Source: Pediococcus sp.
GTDB lineage: Bacteria; Bacillota; Bacilli; Lactobacillales; Lactobacillaceae
Direction: 5' to 3'
DNA length: 7,503 bases
Assembly (NCBI GenBank): GCA_022712335.1
Contig: JALAGR010000188.1
Span: forward strand, 1-7,503
Within the stretch, counting starts at the first letter, position 1. The number at the start of each line of letters is the position of its first letter. The position numbers were made by a program, and so were the translations under genes. This document shows, piece by piece, positions 1 to 7,344 of this stretch. A model generated the notes under the pieces. That model searched no databases. It saw only the letters and a program-made list of their open reading frames with translations, and was not told the origin of the DNA.

Positions 1-142
1 ATCTATGAGTTCATCAATGAAGAAAAGTAGTGAAATTAAGAATTTGAAATCAGAACTTGAGGCCACTAATCGTGAATTAGCTCAAAAAACTGAAGAGTTA
101 GAGCGACGCAAGAAAAATGCAGATACTCAATTAGGTCGTTAG
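1..142 (+). CDS. C-terminal end of a coiled-coil protein (5' end outside window)
   Basis: An open frame enters from the left edge (codons start at base 2) and ends with TAG at 140-142, giving 46 residues. The segment is strongly hydrophilic and helical: after a Ser/Met/Lys stretch it runs as K-S-E-L-E-A-T-N-R-E-L-A-Q-K-T-E-E-L-E with leucines at roughly heptad spacing, then a basic tail ending QLGR. This is a short coiled coil. An ATG at base 5 exists, but no ribosome binding site can be seen because the window begins there, so I treat the gene as truncated. Several short membrane proteins end this way, including DUF2304 proteins found beside wall-glycosylation genes. That would suit the two large membrane proteins downstream, but it is a guess from context; the visible residues do not identify a family. 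Confidence 0.6.
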   Translation, partial: SMSSSMKKSSEIKNLKSELEATNRELAQKTEELERRKKNADTQLGR

Positions 143-228
143 TAAATGGAGTGAATTTCACAGAACGATAAAATTTATCGGATAAGCTAGAGTATTTAAT
201 CAAACTAGCGGAGAATCGTGGATTTTTT

Positions 229-237
229 TGGTATAAT
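229..237 (+). promoter_or_regulatory. Extended -10 promoter for the DUF6056-like gene
   Basis: TATAAT at 232-237 is a perfect -10 box and is preceded by TG one base upstream (229-230), which makes it an extended -10 element. No good TTGACA-like -35 lies at the usual distance (around 209-214), as is common for extended -10 promoters. A start near 244 would give a leader of about 54 nt before the ATG at 298. Confidence 0.6.
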
Positions 238-261
238 TATAAATCGCAATTAGTAAACACG

Positions 262-297
262 AAAGGATGACGTCTAATTTAGACGTGCGGTTTAAAC
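262..297 (+). promoter_or_regulatory. Leader with SD separated from the start codon by a hairpin
   Basis: The only good Shine-Dalgarno sequence before the ATG at 298 is AAAGGA at 262-267, about 30 nt away, too far for normal initiation. Between them lies a perfect inverted repeat, ACGTCTAA (270-277) and TTAGACGT (279-286), which would fold as a stem of at least 6 bp with a 5-nt loop. If folded, it brings the SD to about 13 nt from the ATG. An in-frame TAG at 280-282 rules out an earlier start in the same frame. A 12-codon reading frame from ATG 267 ends at 303-305, overlapping the main start, but it lacks a correctly spaced SD. Confidence 0.5.
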
Positions 298-2478
298 ATG
301 GTTAAAAAGTCAGGTAAATTTATTAAATATGGTGCTTTATTGCTTGGTAGTTTAGCAGTTATGACCGTAATTTTTACATATATCCTTAATATCAATAAAT
401 TTGCTGGCTTAACTGGTGATGATTTTTTATACCATTTCATTTATACAGGAGAGTGGCCAGCTAAAACTGGGGCAACGGAATACCATAATTTATTTGATTG
501 GATGAAGGCCATCCATACGCATATGACCCAGTGGAATGCGCGATTCACCTCGATCGTGTTTGAAATTGCGGCGATGCAGTTTCCAAAATGGATTATTAAT
601 ATTGTTAATACCATTGTCTTTCTAGTTGTCGGATTTGAAATCAACATATTGGCAAGTGGTAAAAAAGCTATTTTTCGACCATTACAACAGTTCGCCATCT
701 ATCTATTAATGTGGTTTTTTCTAGCTGGATTTGGGAGTACGGTGCTGTGGGTGAGTGGAACATCTAACTACCTATGGCCAGCCGTATTGATTCTAGGATT
801 CTTTATTCCATATCGTTTTGATTATCACGTTAAGCGACATCATAACATAATGGCATGGCTGATTCTGATATTAGGTGTGCTAGTCGGAATGTCGAACGAG
901 GTTGGAAGTTCAACGTCAATTCTAGTAGTGGCATTCTTCACCATTTGCAATCGCTCTAAGAAAAATTTCAATGATTTGTGGTGGAAAACAGTCGGAGTAT
1001 TGGCCAATGCCATTGCTTTCATCTGTATGCTGAAAATGTCTTCTGGTTCAGCAGAAACTAAGAATTACGGTGCGGGCGATGGTTTGATTTACCATCTACG
1101 GATGATTATCGCCGATACGATTACTTACTCTGGACCACTAATTTTAGTGACCATCATTTTAGGAATATTGATTATTATTAGTCAGTATCGACTATTCAAA
1201 AAAGTTATTGTGGCAGAACCATTGAATGAAATCGAACAAGCAACCGCTAGTGGAATTATCTTTTTTATCAGCGGTTGCGCGGGAGTAGGGGCGATGATCA
1301 TCTCACCTGTCTTATTCCCACGTTTGTGGTTTGCTGTAAATATTTTAATGATTGTCTCGTTGTTTAATTTCTTTGAAGCATATCAGCTTTTACGCAAGCG
1401 GAGTGCGTTTACGTATGGAATTTTGGTGTTGGCAGTTGTTGGATTAGCATATCTAGCGATTCCTAGCTACCACTTTCATATGGAAAACCTAAAAGAATCG
1501 TACAACGTATTTTACACGCATGAACAGCTTGCAAAAGAAGCTCGCGCTAAGGGTGAAAAAGTGGTCAAAATGCCTGGAATTCAAATTACGACCGACCTAT
1601 ATAATCCGTATGATGGAACCCCATATATCATGCCAGGTAATAAGAAATTATGGGCTAATACGTGGATGGCATGGTACTGGAAAGTTGATCGAATCGTGTT
1701 AGATAACTCGGTGCCCGTACGCCAAACACCTCAAAAAGATTTCCCCTTAATTACCAATGTCGAAAAATTTTATGAGGAACATATTGCACATGAAAAGAAA
1801 TTGCAAAACTTCCGATTCCCTCAAATTACGGACAAGCCTAAATATGTTCGTTCGATCAAGGACAGTGCAGTGCCGAAGAGTGTCAATGCGAAGCTAGATA
1901 ATAGTAATTTGCCAGCTAATAAGCCATGGTTGAGAAATGCGTTGATTCGTTATATTAATGTTTCAACTAATAAAGTGGTGGGAACCGAGCGCATCAGTTC
2001 ACCTTATAACCAAAAATATAATATTTCCAATGCTTCGATTGTTGGATATGATACTTTGGATAGTAATCCTAAATCATACACGTTTACTAAGAAGTATGAT
2101 CAAATTATTGACCTGAAGGTGAAGCCCCGAACTAAATATGTTACATTGTATTTCAACCAAGTTGATCACGATGGGAAACATAAGAAATCAACGCTGTATG
2201 CAACGACGTATTTCCTAGCTAAGACTGGACAAACGGCTACGATTCAGGCACCAACTGGATTTAGATTTAAGAACGGGAAAACCGTTCGGAAGCTAGATAT
2301 CAAGGATAATACGGGCGAAGTCTTGTATGAAGTAACTAAAATACCATTTAAGGAACATCTTAAAGATTATCGTGGATACTTTATTTTAGGAATTTTGATG
2401 TTCATCTTGTTTATAATAGATATCGGAATCGCTTGGATTAAAAAATTAATCAATCAGCAACGCGAAAAACAAGAATAA
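298..2478 (+). CDS. DUF6056/GT-C-like polytopic membrane protein with C-terminal MucBP-like region
   Basis: This 726-residue integral membrane protein has a signal-anchor helix at about 12-30, then an extracytoplasmic loop with a GDDF motif (Asp41, Asp42). About ten further hydrophobic helices follow between 95 and 390. Motifs fitting DUF6056-type proteins are the NARF at 80-83 (NGR-like), [11 protein letters not shown] at 151-161, and MSNEVG at 198-203. An acidic pair in the first outer loop is typical of GT-C lipid-phosphosugar glycosyltransferases. Residues about 391-692 form a large hydrophilic, probably outer domain. In it, residues about 548-609 resemble a MucBP module (VVGTE, IVGYDTL, aromatic/charged ending). 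A final helix at about 694-714 is followed by a Lys/Arg-rich cytoplasmic tail. The gene stands alone: own promoter upstream, terminator directly downstream. ATG 298 is the only usable start. A role in surface-glycan transfer is inferred; substrate and activity are unknown. Confidence 0.7.
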   Translation: MVKKSGKFIKYGALLLGSLAVMTVIFTYILNINKFAGLTGDDFLYHFIYTGEWPAKTGATEYHNLFDWMKAIHTHMTQWNARFTSIVFEIAAMQFPKWIINIVNTIVFLVVGFEINILASGKKAIFRPLQQFAIYLLMWFFLAGFGSTVLWVSGTSNYLWPAVLILGFFIPYRFDYHVKRHHNIMAWLILILGVLVGMSNEVGSSTSILVVAFFTICNRSKKNFNDLWWKTVGVLANAIAFICMLKMSSGSAETKNYGAGDGLIYHLRMIIADTITYSGPLILVTIILGILIIISQYRLFKKVIVAEPLNEIEQATASGIIFFISGCAGVGAMIISPVLFPRLWFAVNILMIVSLFNFFEAYQLLRKRSAFTYGILVLAVVGLAYLAIPSYHFHMENLKESYNVFYTHEQLAKEARAKGEKVVKMPGIQITTDLYNPYDGTPYIMPGNKKLWANTWMAWYWKVDRIVLDNSVPVRQTPQKDFPLITNVEKFYEEHIAHEKKLQNFRFPQITDKPKYVRSIKDSAVPKSVNAKLDNSNLPANKPWLRNALIRYINVSTNKVVGTERISSPYNQKYNISNASIVGYDTLDSNPKSYTFTKKYDQIIDLKVKPRTKYVTLYFNQVDHDGKHKKSTLYATTYFLAKTGQTATIQAPTGFRFKNGKTVRKLDIKDNTGEVLYEVTKIPFKEHLKDYRGYFILGILMFILFIIDIGIAWIKKLINQQREKQE

Positions 2479-2479
2479 A

Positions 2480-2519
2480 AAGGCTTGGGGAATCAGCGAT
2501 GATTTTCCAAGTTTTTTTT
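2480..2519 (+). terminator. Intrinsic terminator after the DUF6056-like gene
   Basis: A 12-bp stem pairs 2484-2495 with 2500-2511 (CTTGG...CCAAG, two G-U pairs). It is closed by the stable GNRA-type loop GCGA at 2496-2499 and followed at once by eight Ts (2512-2519). It begins five bases after the stop codon, so it should separate this gene from yfhO. Confidence 0.9.
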
Positions 2520-2539
2520 GTTTGGACTGACTTTGGGTG

Positions 2540-2570
2540 AAGACAACAAAGCTTGTTTTTAGGTTATACT
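2540..2570 (+). promoter_or_regulatory. Candidate promoter for yfhO
   Basis: TATACT at 2565-2570 is a good -10 box. The best -35 upstream is a weak AAGACA at 2540-2545 with a long 19-bp spacer. A start near 2577 would put the hairpin at 2615-2638 inside the leader. A competing weak promoter could use TTGAGT at 2644-2649 with an AT-rich -10 around 2665-2672. That promoter would start transcription after 2651, and it would also fit only the later GTG start at 2705. Confidence 0.4.
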
Positions 2571-2614
2571 ATTAGCAGTGTTGTGCTTGTTCGTTTTTTA
2601 TAAGTTAGTAAATG

Positions 2615-2638
2615 GAATCTAGTGATAGATTCTTTTTT
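2615..2638 (+). terminator. Terminator-like hairpin in the yfhO leader
   Basis: GAATCTA (2615-2621) and TAGATTC (2626-2632) form a perfect 7-bp stem with loop GTGA, followed by six Ts (2633-2638). The shape is that of an intrinsic terminator, though short and AT-rich, so probably leaky. It lies between the -10 at 2565-2570 and the yfhO start. It may be a leader attenuator or a second safety terminator for the upstream gene. No alternative antiterminator pairing or known riboswitch core was found. Confidence 0.5.
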
Positions 2639-2704
2639 GATGGTTGAGTTGTGTCGGCCAAAAATAATTTTAACGAAAAATCGAACAATAGGAGATTCAT
2701 AATA

Positions 2705-5263
2705 GTGAAAGATTTAAAAAGGAATTTCGTTACATATGCAGAAAGTGCAGTGATTCCAATGGTGATTGTAATCATTGCCTACGCGATTAACGGACTATAC
2801 TGGAATAGTAGCAATAGTATCCTAGCGAGCGATGCATTCACACAGGGAGCGACTTTTTTAGCAAGTTTTCATGATGTATTGCATGGAAAATTGAGTTTGC
2901 TGTACAACTGGAATGCGGGCTTGGGATTGAACTATATGGCTCTTTATAACTACTACTTAGGTGGAGTTGTGACACCTTTAGTAGGATTGTTTCCCAAGAG
3001 TCAAATCCCCAATGCTTTTTATGGTTTAACAGTGATCAAATTTGGATTGGCTGGTTTGAGTGGATTGATCTATTTAAAACGAAGCTTTAAATTTCCAAAT
3101 TATCAGCAGTTAATGCTTTCGACATTTTATGCGATACTCGCATTTGGCATCGTCAATGCCGAACAAATGATGTGGTTAGACGTTTTGTACATTTTGCCAA
3201 TGCTGGTCTTAGGAACGGACCTGTTCCTAAAGCAAAAGAGTTTTAAACTTATTTTCATCGCTTGGCTTTTGATGGTGGTAACCAATTTCTACATGGCATT
3301 TATTGTTGGATTGTTTATTGGACTGTATTTCTTGGTGCAATTATTCGTTTTGAAAGTACAACGAAGGGGATGGATGTTAGCTAAGTTTGCGGGGATGATT
3401 ATTTGGTCAACATTGACGGGAGGAGCAGTACTGTTTCCATTAGTGGCAACCCTCATCCGAAACAAAACGGAGCTGTCTACGATCAATGGGATTTTTACTG
3501 ATCGATCCAACTTATGGGATTTACCGATTAAATCAATGGTTGGTGCCTACGACGGGACTAAATTTGGTACTACACCATATATTTATGTGGGATTAATCGT
3601 TTTGATTTGTGCTGTAAGTTACTTTTTTAATCGTCAAATTACAAAGCGCGAAAAGATTGGATTTGGCATTTTGCTGCTGACAGTAGTGAGTGGATTTTAT
3701 CTTCAAATCGTCAATTTAACATGGCAGGGATGGCATTTTCCAGCGATGTTTTTATATCGCTATAGCTTTCTCTGGTCATTTTTATTGATTATTTTAGCTG
3801 CCAAGGAGTTGGAAGCTGCTAATGCAGAATTGGAAAGCAAAGTCGGTGTGATTTTAGGTGCAATAATGATGGTGGCAACGCTGGGAAGCTTTGGGCACTA
3901 CCAATTTATTAGTATCTGGAATTTAGTGATTACACTAATTTTCTTAGTTACGTATATTCTTTTGATTCATACTGAGTTAAAAACACCATTGCTTCAAATC
4001 GTCTTAATGGGTGTCTGCTTACTGGAACTACTCGGAAATACGGGATTAATGATTTATGGTGTGGGAAGAGAATGGCACTATCCTAGTTCAAGTTTGTTTA
4101 CGAATAAATCGGAAGCAATGCAGGAATTTGCTTCTTCCAAAAATCACGCAGCTTTGCAGCGAATGGAATCGTTAGATCCAATTTCGCGCGATGATGGTAT
4201 TCGTTTTAATTACGGATCAGTGAACTTTTTTTCTTCAGTGACGAACCGACCATTTGAACAAAAAATGAATGACTTTGGTTTTAAATCAAATGGAAGTAAT
4301 TTGAATATGACGTATGGAAATAATACGCTGGTGATGGATAGTGTGTTGGGAATGCAAAATAATGTTGCATCTAGTGCGCTACATAAATACGGATTTGAAC
4401 AGAGTACTAGGGAAGATGGTTTATACAATTATGAAAATCAAAACGCGTTGAAAAATGCAATCCTGATTAATTATGATCCAACCAAGATAAAGTTTAGTAC
4501 GACGGACAATTTGGGGAACCAAAACGAGTTACTAAATTTATTATCGCGGACGAAGCAAAGTAACGATTTATTTGACGGTGCACCAATGACTTTGAGTCAC
4601 GTGGCAGGCAGTAAGTTGCAGGTGAAACAGAATATCTGGAATTTGACAGGTTCAGAAACCACACCACAAATGTTGACCATGCAGGTAAAGGTACCTAAAA
4701 ACAAGCAGGCGTATCTCAGTCTATTTAGAATTCAAGGTAAAGTTACTCAAATTTCGGTCTACAATGATAATCGGTTAATTGAAAATTATAATCCTGATTT
4801 AGTAGGGCAGTATGTTGATTTAGGTTATTTTAGTAAAGCGAAAACGATTAACGTGAAAGTAGTTTTAAATGGGGCGTCGGAAATTTCGTTTGTGAAACCA
4901 ACGGTCGTGACACTAGATACGAAGAAATTTCAAAAGAGCGTGGATCAAGCTAAGCAGCATGAAGTCGCACTGCAATATGAAAAACGAACGGTCAAAGGTA
5001 CTGTGAAGAATGTTCAGAAGAACGAAAACATGTTGTTGACGATTCCATATGATCCGGGCTGGCAAGCGCAAGTGAATGGTAAGGTGGTTAAAGTGCAGAG
5101 TTTGGATAATATGTTCTGCGTTGTTCCACTTAAGAAAGGCGTTAACCATGTTAGTTTGAAATATCGACCAGTTGGGTTTGTGTTAGGAGTTTGGTGCGGA
5201 ATAGTGGGGATGTTGCTGTTTTTTGGCAGTGTTCTGGTGAAGAAGTTTTATATGAAAAACTAG
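2705..5263 (+). CDS. yfhO: YfhO-family membrane glycosyltransferase (GT-C fold)
   Basis: YfhO-family proteins are multi-helix membrane proteins. Family knowledge (B. subtilis YfhO, the Listeria counterpart) makes them GT-C transferases that add sugars from undecaprenyl phosphate to lipoteichoic acid outside the cell. I place the start at GTG 2705: AGGAGA at 2690-2695 sits 9 nt before it, whereas the in-frame GTG at 2651 has no SD. That gives 852 residues, a normal family length. Landmarks in this numbering are a first helix at about 16-31, then the outer-loop acid in LASDAFTQ (Asp43, putative catalytic base), WNAGLGLNYMALYNYYLGG at 69-87, the family hallmark FLYRYSFLWSF at 349-359, and MDSVLGM at 544-550. 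A large outer domain at about 455-820 ends in IPYDPGWQAQVNG (780-792). Then come a last helix at about 824-846 and a basic tail. It is not operonic with the preceding gene. The matching GT2 donor synthase and flippase are not visible here. The family call is firm; the acceptor polymer is inferred. Confidence 0.9.
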   Translation: MKDLKRNFVTYAESAVIPMVIVIIAYAINGLYWNSSNSILASDAFTQGATFLASFHDVLHGKLSLLYNWNAGLGLNYMALYNYYLGGVVTPLVGLFPKSQIPNAFYGLTVIKFGLAGLSGLIYLKRSFKFPNYQQLMLSTFYAILAFGIVNAEQMMWLDVLYILPMLVLGTDLFLKQKSFKLIFIAWLLMVVTNFYMAFIVGLFIGLYFLVQLFVLKVQRRGWMLAKFAGMIIWSTLTGGAVLFPLVATLIRNKTELSTINGIFTDRSNLWDLPIKSMVGAYDGTKFGTTPYIYVGLIVLICAVSYFFNRQITKREKIGFGILLLTVVSGFYLQIVNLTWQGWHFPAMFLYRYSFLWSFLLIILAAKELEAANAELESKVGVILGAIMMVATLGSFGHYQFISIWNLVITLIFLVTYILLIHTELKTPLLQIVLMGVCLLELLGNTGLMIYGVGREWHYPSSSLFTNKSEAMQEFASSKNHAALQRMESLDPISRDDGIRFNYGSVNFFSSVTNRPFEQKMNDFGFKSNGSNLNMTYGNNTLVMDSVLGMQNNVASSALHKYGFEQSTREDGLYNYENQNALKNAILINYDPTKIKFSTTDNLGNQNELLNLLSRTKQSNDLFDGAPMTLSHVAGSKLQVKQNIWNLTGSETTPQMLTMQVKVPKNKQAYLSLFRIQGKVTQISVYNDNRLIENYNPDLVGQYVDLGYFSKAKTINVKVVLNGASEISFVKPTVVTLDTKKFQKSVDQAKQHEVALQYEKRTVKGTVKNVQKNENMLLTIPYDPGWQAQVNGKVVKVQSLDNMFCVVPLKKGVNHVSLKYRPVGFVLGVWCGIVGMLLFFGSVLVKKFYMKN

Positions 5264-5289
5264 CCAGTAGATAGGAGTACCTAATAGCA

Positions 5290-5447
5290 ATGAAAAAATT
5301 GTAAGAGTTAGCCTTGCTCAAAAAATAGTAGCTGTAGCATGGGTGGTATTGATTTGCTTCTTTTTCAAAGTAGCATTTTTGATGGTGATAGTTAACGCGG
5401 CTTACTTGTTGATATTAGCTGTACTTATAATTAAGACGAAAAATTAA
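5290..5447 (+). pseudogene. Small two-helix membrane protein gene interrupted at an A6 run
   Basis: ATG 5290-5292 follows AGGAG at 5273-5277 (spacer 12 nt). As written it gives only Met-Lys-Lys-Leu before TAA at 5302-5304. The reading frame one step over is open from 5271 to TAA 5445-5447 and encodes a coherent small membrane protein but has no start codon with an SD. If the A6 run at 5293-5298 were A7, the ATG would join this frame to give 52 residues: a short basic N-terminus (MKKIVRVSLAQK), two hydrophobic segments (about 13-31 and 33-47), and a lysine-containing tail (IIKTKN). The run could be a real frameshift, a sequencing error, or a site of transcriptional slippage. The only in-frame conventional start is GTG 5343, which has no SD. 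No family was recognised. It lies just after yfhO and before the shared terminator. Confidence 0.5.
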
Positions 5448-5463
5448 ATAGTGTTTTGAAATT

Positions 5464-5516
5464 AAAACAGCCTCAAAAAGTTAGATTAACAGTCTAATTT
5501 TTTGAGGTTGTTTTTT
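5464..5516. terminator. Very long, probably bidirectional terminator between convergent genes
   Basis: Bases 5464-5485 pair with 5493-5514 to form a stem of about 22 bp with two G-U pairs and a 7-nt loop (TTAACAG, 5486-5492). On the plus strand it ends in a T-run at 5511-5516. On the minus strand the outer A-rich arm (AAAA at 5464-5467, then AATT) provides a shorter U-tract. It sits between the plus-strand yfhO region and the minus-strand exporter operon, so it can serve both. Confidence 0.85.
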
Positions 5517-5542
5517 GGATTTGCAGTTTAACGTTATTCAAT

Positions 5543-6325
5543 TTAGCTTCGGCGGTTATAAAAAAAAACCGTGAGAGGAGCAAAAATCGCTATTACAATC
5601 ACGCCGGCACCCAAGACAATCCAGGCTGATGTAGGCCAAATTCCGTGATTAAGGATGGTGTGAGACGCACTGATTACGTACGAAACAGGGTTCAGACTTA
5701 CTAAAATTTGCATGAAGTGAGGTAACGTTTTTACTGGCACAAATGCGTTGGAAAGGAATGTGAGTAGTAGCATGGTCATCAGCGAAATGCTCTCTACCAT
5801 GGTTGAACTTTTAGCAATCAAACCATAAAGCGCGAAAATCCAGCTTAGCGCCCAGCCGAGGAAAATATCAAGTAAGACAGCGACAGTTACCCAGCCAAAA
5901 TCAGCTTCGGGACGCCACCCAATTATAAATCCAGTCGTTAATGAAACGGTAGCCGCGATAATAAGACGTAAGATATCAGCGAATAATTGGCCAGCAAGCG
6001 GGGCAGTCTGTGGAATGGGAAGTGATTTTAGCCGGTCATAAATTCCAGTGCTGATATCGTCGCTAATTTGCGTACCTGAACCTGAAGCAGCTGAAATTAA
6101 CGATTGCATCAGAATCCCAGGTACTAAAAGTGGTAGATAAGAGTTCATGCTACCTGTGATGGCGCCACTGAATAGGAAACTAAATAGGAACATAAATAAA
6201 ACTGGTTGAACGACCACATCCAATAGTTCATCTGGGTTATGGAGAGTCTTTAGTAGATTACGGTAAGCCATGGTTGCGGTGGTTCTAATAATATTTGTTT
6301 TGTGAGTTTTGATTTCAGTCATCAT
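5543..6325 (-). CDS. ABC-2 type exporter permease, DrrB-like
   Basis: This is the membrane subunit of a drug/peptide-type exporter, working with the ATPase encoded 16 bp upstream. It has 260 residues, usual for the family. A cytoplasmic N-terminus leads into six hydrophobic segments at about 37-57, 63-80, 117-137, 143-168, 177-196 and 232-256. The conserved ABC-2 loop motif ISTGIYDRLKSLPIP lies at 91-105 after the second segment, the expected position for contact with the ATPase. LNPVSYV (211-217) is also typical. Start: AAGGAG at 6330-6335 is only 4 nt from the ATG at 6325 but 7 nt from a second ATG at 6322, so translation may begin at the second Met; the difference is one residue. The frame ends in NRRS just after a T9 run (bases 5560-5568), a mutable homopolymer. 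The transported compound cannot be told from sequence. Confidence 0.88.
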   Translation of the reverse strand: MMTEIKTHKTNIIRTTATMAYRNLLKTLHNPDELLDVVVQPVLFMFLFSFLFSGAITGSMNSYLPLLVPGILMQSLISAASGSGTQISDDISTGIYDRLKSLPIPQTAPLAGQLFADILRLIIAATVSLTTGFIIGWRPEADFGWVTVAVLLDIFLGWALSWIFALYGLIAKSSTMVESISLMTMLLLTFLSNAFVPVKTLPHFMQILVSLNPVSYVISASHTILNHGIWPTSAWIVLGAGVIVIAIFAPLTVFFYNRRS

Positions 6326-6341
6326 GATTCTCCTTAGTAAA

Positions 6342-7277
6342 TTAGTTTTTGCCAGCTGTCATGCTAAAGAACACGTCGTCCATGGAAGGCTGTTCGACAT
6401 TCATATTAGTTATTTTTAAATCAGCATTTTTTAAGTGATTTAAAACTGTTCCAACAGAATTAACATCGTGAAGTGGGGCAGTGATCGTGTTATCAGTCTG
6501 TTGGATTGCCACACTTAATACCTCAGTAATAATTGGTGCTGCTTGGGTTGCAGTGCGTTTATCTTTAAACATTAGGCGCAATTTATTCCCAGCAACTTTC
6601 TTTTTAAGTTCGTCGGGCGTTCCTAAATCGACCAATTTTCCATGATCAATCATTGCGATTCGGTTAGCTAATTCATCAGCTTCTTCAAGGTATTGTGTGG
6701 TTAGAATAATCGTTGAACCTGATGCGACTAATTGACGAATGGTATCCCACATTTGAACGCGAGTGCGAGGATCAAGACCAGTCGTAGGTTCGTCCAGGAA
6801 AATCAGAGCTGGACGAGCAATCAAACTGACGGCTAAATCAAGGCGACGACGCATTCCACCAGAAAAATTGGAAATAACTTTATTGGCTGAATTCACAAGT
6901 GAAAATTCCTCAAGTAGTTCTTTGGTGCGTTGTTTAGCTTCTCGACGTGAAAGTCCATTTAGACGAGCGAAGATCATTAAGTTTTCGTTTGCCGACAAAT
7001 CTTCATCAATTGAGGCGTATTGACCAGTCAGCCCGAATAATGAACGAACGGTTTTAGATTCAGTTTGGACGTCGTGTCCAAGCATTTTAATTGTTCCACT
7101 TGTTGGTTTTAAAAGAGTGGTCATCATGCGAAGAACGGTCGTCTTACCAGCTCCATTAGGTCCAAGTAAGGCAAATACCTCACCACGCTTGATGTTAAAT
7201 GACACGTTGTTAACGGCAATTTGTTGTCCGAAAGTTTTGGTTAAATTATTAGTTTCAATTGCATACTCTTGATTCAT
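6342..7277 (-). CDS. ABC transporter ATPase, DrrA-type (ABC-2 export system)
   Basis: This is the nucleotide-binding subunit of the exporter, 311 residues, complete. Walker A is GPNGAGKTT at 39-47, the Q-loop glutamine is Gln86, the signature is FSGGMRRRLDLA at 138-149, Walker B is LIFLDEP at 158-164 and the D-loop GLDP is at 167-170. The switch position is glutamine (Gln195 in LTTQYLEEAD) instead of the common histidine. This is a known trait of the daunorubicin-resistance (DrrA) branch and supports the subfamily call. Residues about 233-308 form the C-terminal DUF4162-like extension, ending with QPSMDDVFFSMT. AAGGAG at 7286-7291 lies 8 nt before the ATG, so the start is firm. It is the first gene of the operon, transcribed from the promoter at 7327-7355, and the permease follows after 16 bp. 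Substrate is unknown; antimicrobial or peptide export is the usual role. Confidence 0.93.
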   Translation of the reverse strand: MNQEYAIETNNLTKTFGQQIAVNNVSFNIKRGEVFALLGPNGAGKTTVLRMMTTLLKPTSGTIKMLGHDVQTESKTVRSLFGLTGQYASIDEDLSANENLMIFARLNGLSRREAKQRTKELLEEFSLVNSANKVISNFSGGMRRRLDLAVSLIARPALIFLDEPTTGLDPRTRVQMWDTIRQLVASGSTIILTTQYLEEADELANRIAMIDHGKLVDLGTPDELKKKVAGNKLRLMFKDKRTATQAAPIITEVLSVAIQQTDNTITAPLHDVNSVGTVLNHLKNADLKITNMNVEQPSMDDVFFSMTAGKN

Positions 7278-7307
7278 GCTAGATTCTCCTTAGTTTCTAA
7301 TTATTGA

Positions 7308-7344
7308 TAAGGGTCCTTGATGAAATATTATAAGGGTACTTGAT
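7308..7344. repeat. Pair of 14-bp direct repeats flanking the exporter -10
   Basis: TAAGGGTCCTTGAT (7308-7321) and TAAGGGTACTTGAT (7331-7344) differ at one base and are 23 bp apart, about two helical turns, so they face the same side of DNA. One covers the expected start point; the other overlaps the -10 edge, the spacer and the left arm of the palindrome. They may be operator sites. Confidence 0.6.

Noticed and set aside
166..180. Inverted repeat CGATAAA-A-TTTATCG after the coiled-coil gene, considered as terminator
   Set aside because: It is short and AT-rich with no following T-run, so it does not look like an intrinsic terminator; it may be a chance palindrome.
267..305. 12-codon upstream frame (ATG 267 to TAA 303-305) as a real leader peptide
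   Set aside because: Its ATG overlaps the only SD, leaving no spacing for initiation, so it is not listed as a gene.
441..1022. Minus-strand open frames opposite the DUF6056-like gene
   Set aside because: They are antisense to a continuous coding frame with conserved motifs and show no SD or recognisable product.
2577..2650. Riboswitch or T-box in the yfhO leader
   Set aside because: The leader is only about 75-130 nt, with no T-box sequence or other recognisable conserved core; only the simple hairpin is supported.
6691..6705. Glutamine in place of the H-loop histidine of the ATPase as a sign of inactivity
   Set aside because: Glutamine at this position is usual in the DrrA subfamily, and all other catalytic motifs are intact.
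6763..7023. Plus-strand 86-codon open frame within the ATPase region
   Set aside because: It lies wholly antisense to a well-supported ATPase gene, has Arg/Ser-rich composition typical of a shadow frame, and matches no recognised family.
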